From assembly GCA_031279675.1 (NCBI GenBank), contig JAITIB010000007.1, forward strand, positions 1 through 8,452: a stretch of 8,452 bases of DNA, written 5' to 3'. Position 1 is the stretch's first letter; every line of letters begins with the position of its first letter. Source of the stretch: Puniceicoccales bacterium. Lineage in GTDB: Bacteria > Verrucomicrobiota > Verrucomicrobiia > Opitutales > UBA953. The notes beneath the pieces are model-generated. The model ran no database searches, was not told the DNA's origin, and saw nothing but the letters and a program-made list of their open reading frames with translations. The translations under genes were made by a program, and so were the position numbers. Shown piece after piece: positions 5,301 through 8,452 of the stretch.

Positions 5301-8177
5301 ATGAAGAAGACTCTCATCATCGCCGAAAAACCTTCCGTTGCCACCGACATTGCCCGCGCTCTCAAGGTGTCGAAAAAGGGCGACCTTTACGAAAACGAAA
5401 CCCATGTCGTCACCTCCGCCATCGGACATCTCGTCGAGCTTGAGATGCCCGAGGACATGGATCCAAAAAACCGTTACTGGCGCCTCGAAGCGCTTCCGAT
5501 CATCCCGGGGAAGTTCGGACTCAAGCCAAGCCCAAAGACCAAGGAACGCTTCAACCTGCTCAAGAAGCTCCTCAACCGCCCGGACATCGGCACCGTCATC
5601 AACGCCTGTGACGCCGGACGCGAAGGCGAGCTCATCTTCGCCTACATTTACCAGCTCGCCAAGGCGCGGTGCCCCGTCAAGCGCGCCTGGATGCAGACCA
5701 TGACCCCCGAAGGCATCCGCGCCGCCTTCGCCCATTTGCGCGAAGGCGCGGACATGCGCGGGCTTGAGGCCGCCGCGCGTTGCCGGAGCGAGAGCGACTG
5801 GCTCATCGGAATCAACGCCACCCGCGCGCTCACCAAGCGCATGTTCGGTTCCCGCGCTGGAAACGTCGCCACCGTCGGGCGCGTTCAAACCCCCACGCTC
5901 GCCATCGTTGTCAACCGCGAGCACGAGATCCGCGCCTTCGTCCCCCGCGCCTACTCCCGCCTTGGCGCCACCTTTCAGCTTGCCGCGGGTCCCTATGAGG
6001 GCGTTTACCAACGGCCCGACTTCAAGAAAAATCCCGCTGACGAGCACGACCGTGCCGACCGCATCTGGGATCCCGGGCACGCCCGCGCCCTCCACAACGC
6101 CCTTCAGGACGCAATCATCGCGCGGACCCCGGCGATTGTTCACGACGAGAAAAAAGCCACCACGCAAGCCCCGCCGCGCCTCTACGACCTGACCACCCTT
6201 CAGCGCGAGGCCAATTCACGCCACGGACTGCCTGCGCGCGCCACCCTTCAGATTGCCCAGGCGCTTTACGAACGCCACAAAGTCATCACCTACCCGCGCA
6301 CCGACTCGCGCGCCCTTCCCGAGGACTACGAGCCCACCTGTCGTGACACCCTTGCAAAGCTTGACGGCGACCACGCCCCGCACGCCCGGCGCGTTCTTGA
6401 CCAAGGCTGGGTTCGTGCCGCCAACCGCCGCATTTTCAACAATGCCCAAGTCAGCGACCACTTTGCCATCATCCCCACCGGCACCCCGCCCGGCGCGCTC
6501 AGCGACACCGAGGCCAAGGTTTACGACATGATTTCGCGCCGCTTCGTCGCCGCATTTCACCCCCCCGCCGAATACGACGTCACCACGCGCACCACCACGC
6601 TCTCCATCCTTCCCCCCGTGCGGAAAGAGAACGCGCTCGCATTCAAGACCGAAGGCAAAGTCCTCACCAGCCCCGGCTGGCTGCTCGTTTATGGCAAGAC
6701 CGCGCCCGGTGCCACTGCCGACGCCACCGCCCAGCTCCCCCGGGCCACCGCTCCCGACGGCACCCCGCCCGCAGCGCTCCCCACCCACGGCATTTTGCAC
6801 GCCGAGACCACGACCCCGCCCCCCCGTTACACCGAGGCGACCCTCCTCTCCGCCATGGAAGGCGCCGGCAAGCTTGTTGACGACGAGGAACTCGCCGATG
6901 CCATGAAGGAACGCGGTCTCGGCACTCCCGCCACGCGCGCCGAGATCATCGAAGGACTCCTCCACCAGAACTACCTTGAACGCGCCCCCGACCGCGGCAG
7001 GCGCGACCTTCACCCGACCACCAAAGCCGAGGCCCTCCTTGAATTCCTCGCCGCCATCCACGCCGACACCCTCACCAAACCCGACATGACCGGACAATGG
7101 GAATACAAACTGCGCCAGATGGAGCACCACGCCTTCGAGCGCGAGACATTCATGGGCGAGATCATCAACGCCACCCAAGGCATCGTCCAACGCGCCAAGG
7201 ACTTCTCCGAGGACGCCCAGCCCGCACGCCCAACCACCATCACCTCCCCCACCGACAACCAGCCGCTGCTTGAGACACTCCGCACCTACCGTTCACAGGA
7301 CGGGCGGATCATGTTTTACAAAATCATCAGCGGTCGAAAGCTTGAGGAAGACGAGATCCGCAACCTCCTCCATCACGGCGAAATCGGCCCCTTGGACGGC
7401 TTCCTCTCCCCCCGCACCGGAAGACGCTATCCCGCCAAACTCCGCCTCGTTGATGACGAAAAGCAAACCGGGCACAAAAAGGTGCAACTCGACTACGGAA
7501 ACAAAACCGACCTCTCCACCCTCGCCCCATTCTGGACAGATCCCGCCACCGGCGGCGAACTTTGCGAAGCGCCCACGAACTACATCCTGCGCCAGCATGA
7601 AAACAAACCGCACGACGACGCCACCGCCTACAAGGAACTCTTCAAAGTGGGCCGTCTCATGTGCCAGAAACCCATCACACGCGAGCACGCCATCGAGCTC
7701 GTCACCAACGGACGCACAGGACTTATCGAAGGATTCATCTCCAAGAAAGGCCGCCCCTTCAACGCGCACCTCATCCGCCAAGGCGCGCGCATCGGCTGGG
7801 AATTTCCCCCGCGCGAAAGCAAGCCCGCCGGCGAGCGAAAGACCGTCCGCGCACGCCCCGTTTACGACCTCGCGCAGGCGGAGAACCTCGGCCCCAGCAA
7901 ACAGCACGCCAACGCGACCCTTTACCGCACACCAACGCACTACATCGTTGCGCATCCACCCGCGGACGGCGCCACCAGCATCACCCGTCCCCTCTTCACG
8001 ATCCAGCGCACACTCTGCGGACTTGAGCTCCCGCCACGCGAAATCCAAGACCTCCTCACCGACGGCAAGACCCGCCTCCTGGAAGGCATGATCTCCAAGA
8101 AAGGCAGAACCTTCAGCGCCTGCCTCGTCCTCTCCAAAAACAAGACCAAAGCCGAGTTTGAGTTTTCCGACACATGA
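5301..8177 (+). CDS. topB: DNA topoisomerase III with extended C-terminal repeats
   Basis: A type IA topoisomerase that cuts one DNA strand through a tyrosine link, allows strand passage and reseals, mainly decatenating and resolving recombination intermediates. The 958-residue protein starts MKKTLIIAEKPSVA (E9 and K10 of the Toprim site); CDAGREGELIF (D104, E108, E110) completes the metal site. VGRVQTPTLAIVV, then ITYPRTDSR with catalytic Y331 and R333, and GLGTPATRAEIIEGLL follow. From about residue 665 come three C-terminal repeats (roughly 665-712, 754-835 and 870-955), with cores GFLSPRTGRRYPAKL, GFISKKGRPFNAHL and GMISKKGRTFSACL. The zinc-ribbon parts between them have lost most cysteines. 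E. coli TopB has 653 residues, so this protein is unusually long. The frame is open upstream to 5118, but 5301 fits the family start; no Shine-Dalgarno motif is present. Confidence 0.96.
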   Translation: MKKTLIIAEKPSVATDIARALKVSKKGDLYENETHVVTSAIGHLVELEMPEDMDPKNRYWRLEALPIIPGKFGLKPSPKTKERFNLLKKLLNRPDIGTVINACDAGREGELIFAYIYQLAKARCPVKRAWMQTMTPEGIRAAFAHLREGADMRGLEAAARCRSESDWLIGINATRALTKRMFGSRAGNVATVGRVQTPTLAIVVNREHEIRAFVPRAYSRLGATFQLAAGPYEGVYQRPDFKKNPADEHDRADRIWDPGHARALHNALQDAIIARTPAIVHDEKKATTQAPPRLYDLTTLQREANSRHGLPARATLQIAQALYERHKVITYPRTDSRALPEDYEPTCRDTLAKLDGDHAPHARRVLDQGWVRAANRRIFNNAQVSDHFAIIPTGTPPGALSDTEAKVYDMISRRFVAAFHPPAEYDVTTRTTTLSILPPVRKENALAFKTEGKVLTSPGWLLVYGKTAPGATADATAQLPRATAPDGTPPAALPTHGILHAETTTPPPRYTEATLLSAMEGAGKLVDDEELADAMKERGLGTPATRAEIIEGLLHQNYLERAPDRGRRDLHPTTKAEALLEFLAAIHADTLTKPDMTGQWEYKLRQMEHHAFERETFMGEIINATQGIVQRAKDFSEDAQPARPTTITSPTDNQPLLETLRTYRSQDGRIMFYKIISGRKLEEDEIRNLLHHGEIGPLDGFLSPRTGRRYPAKLRLVDDEKQTGHKKVQLDYGNKTDLSTLAPFWTDPATGGELCEAPTNYILRQHENKPHDDATAYKELFKVGRLMCQKPITREHAIELVTNGRTGLIEGFISKKGRPFNAHLIRQGARIGWEFPPRESKPAGERKTVRARPVYDLAQAENLGPSKQHANATLYRTPTHYIVAHPPADGATSITRPLFTIQRTLCGLELPPREIQDLLTDGKTRLLEGMISKKGRTFSACLVLSKNKTKAEFEFSDT

Positions 8178-8250
8178 CCTGACACTGCCAGCCTGTGCCA
8201 TGGCATCGCGCGCGCATATTTGAGCGGTCAAAAAAAACAGAACATCCCTG

Positions 8251-8277
8251 TTGACCTCTCCGTCCGCTTCATTACCC
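8251..8277 (+). promoter_or_regulatory. Weak candidate promoter downstream of topB
   Basis: TTGACC (8251-8256) follows an A8 tract at 8230-8237 and precedes CATTAC/TTACCC (8270-8277) at a shorter than ideal spacing. The A-tract plus TTGAC layout resembles the one before rpsP. It lies 61 bp before the ATG at 8312. Confidence 0.2.
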
Positions 8278-8311
8278 GCGAACCCAATCCTTCCAGTTCC
8301 GCATTCCCAAT

Positions 8312-8452
8312 ATGTCCCTCACAACTGATTCCACCCTTACCGCAAATGCAATGGCGCGCGTCGCCTTTGTGGAATCGGCGGGGGGGGCGGCCCGCCCCCC
8401 GCCGCCGCCCCACCCCCCCCCCCCCCCCGCGCACCCGCGTCCGGGGGCGCGG
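8312..8452 (+). CDS. Possible start of a further gene (3' partial, unrecognised)
   Basis: From the ATG at 8312 the frame stays open to the window end (47 codons). The first part, MSLTTDSTLTANAMARVAFV, looks like an ordinary protein start, and the position 134 bp after topB with a weak promoter-like site fits a new gene. After about codon 22 the frame becomes Gly/Ala and then Pro-rich low complexity, driven by homopolymer G and C runs, so the downstream reading may be wrong. I do not recognise the family. Confidence 0.35.
   Translation, partial: MSLTTDSTLTANAMARVAFVESAGGAARPPPPPHPPPPPAHPRPGAR
8376..8452. repeat. Low-complexity G/C homopolymer tract at the window edge
   Basis: Nearly all of the last 77 bases are G or C: a G8 run at 8380-8387, a C6 run at 8395-8400, GCC repeats, and a C16 run at 8413-8428. 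The G and C runs at 8378-8405 can also fold on each other. Either this is a true hypermutable tract or, more likely, sequence of low quality at a contig end. Confidence 0.75.

Noticed and set aside
5607..5630. Topoisomerase III Toprim motif DAGREGE instead of DPDREGE
   Set aside because: At first it looked like loss of an acidic metal ligand, but DAGREGE is, to my knowledge, frequent in bacterial TopB proteins and not a sign of inactivity.
4752..6167. A 471-codon minus-strand frame overlapping the ABC gene and topB
   Set aside because: It lies across two well-supported genes in other frames and has no recognisable motifs; long open antisense frames are common at this GC content.
8196..8205. 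Perfect palindrome TGCCATGGCA just after topB as terminator or operator
   Set aside because: It has no loop and no T-run for a terminator, and a single 10-bp palindrome without a second copy is not enough to call an operator.
6216..8231. Long minus-strand frames antisense to topB (324 and 312 codons)
   Set aside because: They have Gly/Ala/Val-rich translations without motifs and mirror the strongly biased codon use of topB.
1..8452. CRISPR array, tRNA, rRNA, phage, toxin-antitoxin or restriction genes
   Set aside because: I looked on both strands and saw no regularly spaced repeats with unique spacers, no cloverleaf-type sequence and no such protein families.

Overview
The window is GC-rich bacterial DNA, most consistent with the Verrucomicrobiota, possibly near Opitutales/Opitutaceae. 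Three things suggest this: a PEP-CTERM (exosortase) sorting tail on a secreted protein, an rpsP-trmD-rplS cluster without rimM, and start codons that lack Shine-Dalgarno sequences. The intergenic DNA is also crowded with short GC-rich palindromes. The phylum call is inference, because no rRNA or other decisive marker is present.

Layout, left to right. (1) Positions 1-492 hold the C-terminal end of an SUMF1/formylglycine-generating-enzyme-like protein ending in a PEP-CTERM signal. (2) Positions 493-1176 carry no convincing gene; they hold a mosaic of short palindromic modules, including two 46-bp inverted arms matching at 43 of 46 positions. (3) nadB (1177-2793) encodes L-aspartate oxidase, the first step of de novo NAD synthesis. 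(4) rpsP, trmD and rplS (2932-4365) form a translation operon for ribosomal protein S16, the tRNA m1G37 methyltransferase and ribosomal protein L19. trmD and rplS overlap by ATGA, and a hairpin followed by six T lies just before the trmD start. (5) On the minus strand, converging on rplS, is a stand-alone ABC ATPase of the FecE/BtuD type (5124-4408). (6) Divergent from it, topB (5301-8177) encodes a long DNA topoisomerase III whose C-terminus is a series of topoisomerase C-terminal repeats with most zinc-ribbon cysteines lost. (7) A possible gene start at 8312 runs into extreme G/C homopolymer sequence at the window edge, which may be an assembly artefact.

Most genes here are housekeeping. 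I found no defence island, CRISPR array, prophage, transposase, tRNA or rRNA, and no convincing unknown multi-gene system. The points most worth checking are the structured repeat mosaic, the attenuator-like hairpin before trmD, the altered AdoMet loop of TrmD, the cysteine-poor C-terminal repeats of topoisomerase III, the PEP-CTERM SUMF1 protein without the usual cysteines, and the 16-C tract at the right edge.
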